A program made the position numbers and the translations under genes. DNA of 9,051 nucleotides, taken from CAYWHE01 sp964458125. GTDB taxonomy: Bacteria; Bacteroidota; Bacteroidia; AKYH767-A; OLB10. Below the pieces are notes generated by a model, which saw only the letters and a program-made list of their open reading frames with translations, did no database searches and was not told the DNA's origin. Of this stretch, positions 8,501 through 9,051 are shown one piece after another. Position 1 is the stretch's first letter. Every line of letters begins with the position of its first letter. Where the stretch lies: positions 1-9,051 of the forward strand of contig CAYWHE010000173.1 in the NCBI GenBank assembly GCA_964458125.1, given 5' to 3'.

Positions 8501-8532
8501 CTAAAGTAGAATCATTTGCACCCGATATCAAA
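8501..8532 (-). promoter_or_regulatory. Probable Bacteroidota-type promoter of the cargo gene
   Basis: The minus strand carries TTTG (8529-8532), then exactly 20 bases, then TACTTTAG (8501-8508). The known Bacteroidota housekeeping promoter is TTTG, about 19-21 bases, TAnnTTTG; here the -7 box differs at one position and the spacing fits. Transcription would start near 8495, giving a leader of just under 50 bases before the ATG at 8447. No Shine-Dalgarno sequence is evident, which is normal in this phylum. Confidence 0.45.
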
Positions 8533-8817
8533 CTCCCCGGGAGGGAATTTGATGAACCGTATCTTATTACGGGTAAAGGTGAGCTGAGGTTAGGTATATG
8601 GGAATGATCCTGATCATGTACGGCAGTAACAGCAGTCAGCCTGGAATTATTCACAGGTAAATTCCATGGAGCGGGCGACCGGTTCGGGGTTTTTTTCGCC
8701 TGGTTAACAGTGAAAAAGGATTCCTTGCAGGTACCTGATGCGGGCGGATTTTTTCAGCCAGCCCTCCTAAAAATCTATTAATCATGAACGGAAAACAAAA
8801 ACAGGAACCGCTCCTGG
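8533..8817. other. Stretch without a recognisable gene
   Basis: Nothing here matches a family I know. Two inverted repeats stand out: ATGATC-CT-GATCAT (8604-8617), and TGGAATT / AATTCCA with an 11-base loop (8642-8666). Short open stretches without ATG starts run on the plus strand. One (8464-8595) ends in EPYLITGKGELRLGIWE and reads like protein, but I do not recognise it. Next to a broken transposase, this could be eroded mobile-element or gene debris. Confidence 0.5.
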
Positions 8818-9051
8818 CACCGCATAGCCATTAGCAATGATCGACTGCCAGGGATGGATGATAACAGAATCACATTACGCTTCAAAGATTACAAGGATAA
8901 AGGCAGTAAAAAAGTGCAGACGATGCATACCGAAGAATTCATCAGGAGGTTTTTACTAAAAGTATTGCTTCCGGCTTTTTGCAAGCCAGTCCTGCCTCCG
9001 CCGCGCCCATATGAACGCAGCTCATGTCCGAGGCAGGGATCCGCTACTATG
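8818..9051 (+). pseudogene. IS91-family transposase remnant, truncated and interrupted
   Basis: IS91-family transposases are HUH-type rolling-circle enzymes. The plus strand encodes HRIAISNDRL, then ITLRFKDYKDKGSKKVQTM, then TEEFIRRFLLKVL. This matches the conserved segment that follows the catalytic tyrosine motif in Bacteroidota members (consensus around THR-AISNHR, FxYKDY, MTL, EFIRRFxLHVLPxGFxxIRYYG). Everything upstream is missing, including the HUH metal-binding motif and the tyrosine motif (about YLxRYTHR), and no start codon serves this frame: it opens after a TGA at 8785. After FCK (ending at 8985) the family sequence stops. It resumes in another frame as ATC CGC TAC TAT G (IRYYG) at 9039, after a 53-bp insertion. 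The fragment runs off the right edge and cannot encode an active enzyme. I cannot tell from the window how much of the C-terminal part survives beyond it. Confidence 0.85.
8986..9038. mobile_element. 53-bp insertion with near-terminal inverted repeats inside the transposase remnant
   Basis: These 53 bases separate two segments that are contiguous in the transposase family (GFCK and IRYYG). Five bases from the left end is CCTGCCTC (8991-8998) and one base from the right end is its exact reverse complement, GAGGCAGG (9030-9037). Inside, ATATGA and TCATGT flank ACGCAGC and can form a second stem with one G-T pair, so a single strand could fold as a nested hairpin. The length is 2 modulo 3, so it shifts the frame. 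I see no clear target-site duplication. It may be a small dispersed palindromic repeat of the REP or MITE-like kind; the exact ends are inferred from the expected protein join. Confidence 0.55.

Noticed and set aside
7797..8504. Plus-strand open frame of 235 codons opposite the cargo gene
   Set aside because: The minus strand encodes a signal peptide, repeats and sorting domain; the plus translation is rich in Gly and Arg and has no coherent pattern.
8466..8654. Minus-strand open frame of 62 codons upstream of the cargo gene
   Set aside because: No recognisable domain, and the predicted cargo promoter lies inside it.

Overview
The window looks like a piece of a Bacteroidota chromosome with moderately high GC. 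Three minus-strand genes carry clear lineage marks: SprA, the outer-membrane translocon of the type IX secretion system (T9SS, known only from Bacteroidota); a RuvA with the MYEY-type start common in that phylum; and a secreted protein with a T9SS C-terminal sorting domain. The base composition and the style of the cargo gene suggest a Chitinophagia- or Saprospiria-like organism rather than a low-GC Flavobacterium, but that is inference.

Layout: positions 1-6318 (minus) hold one uninterrupted 2106-codon reading frame, the N-terminal roughly 85-90% of sprA, cut by the left edge of the window. It has no usable ATG; the best start is a TTG at 6318, which supplies a signal peptide. Positions 6319-6462 are a short intergenic spacer with a small hairpin. 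ruvA (6463-7047, minus) follows, with a Bacteroidota-type -7 promoter box just upstream. A short A/T-rich spacer separates it from a 437-residue T9SS cargo protein (7134-8447, minus) made of four Cys-paired Ig/PKD-like repeats plus a sorting domain. A plausible bipartite Bacteroidota promoter lies at 8501-8532.

From about 8448 to 8817 there is no recognisable gene, only promoter-like and palindromic sequence and some short open stretches. From 8818 to the right edge, on the plus strand, lies a decayed fragment of an IS91-family transposase. It starts just after the place where the catalytic tyrosine motif should be, and 66 bp before the window end it is interrupted by a 53-bp insertion with perfect 8-bp inverted repeats near its ends.

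How the genes relate: SprA is the channel through which proteins with T9SS sorting domains leave the cell, so channel gene and a probable substrate sit two genes apart on the same strand. ruvA next to sprA is a conserved arrangement in Bacteroidota with no known functional logic. Most of the window is ordinary core genome; the least explained part is the right end, with the nested 53-bp element inside the dead transposase.
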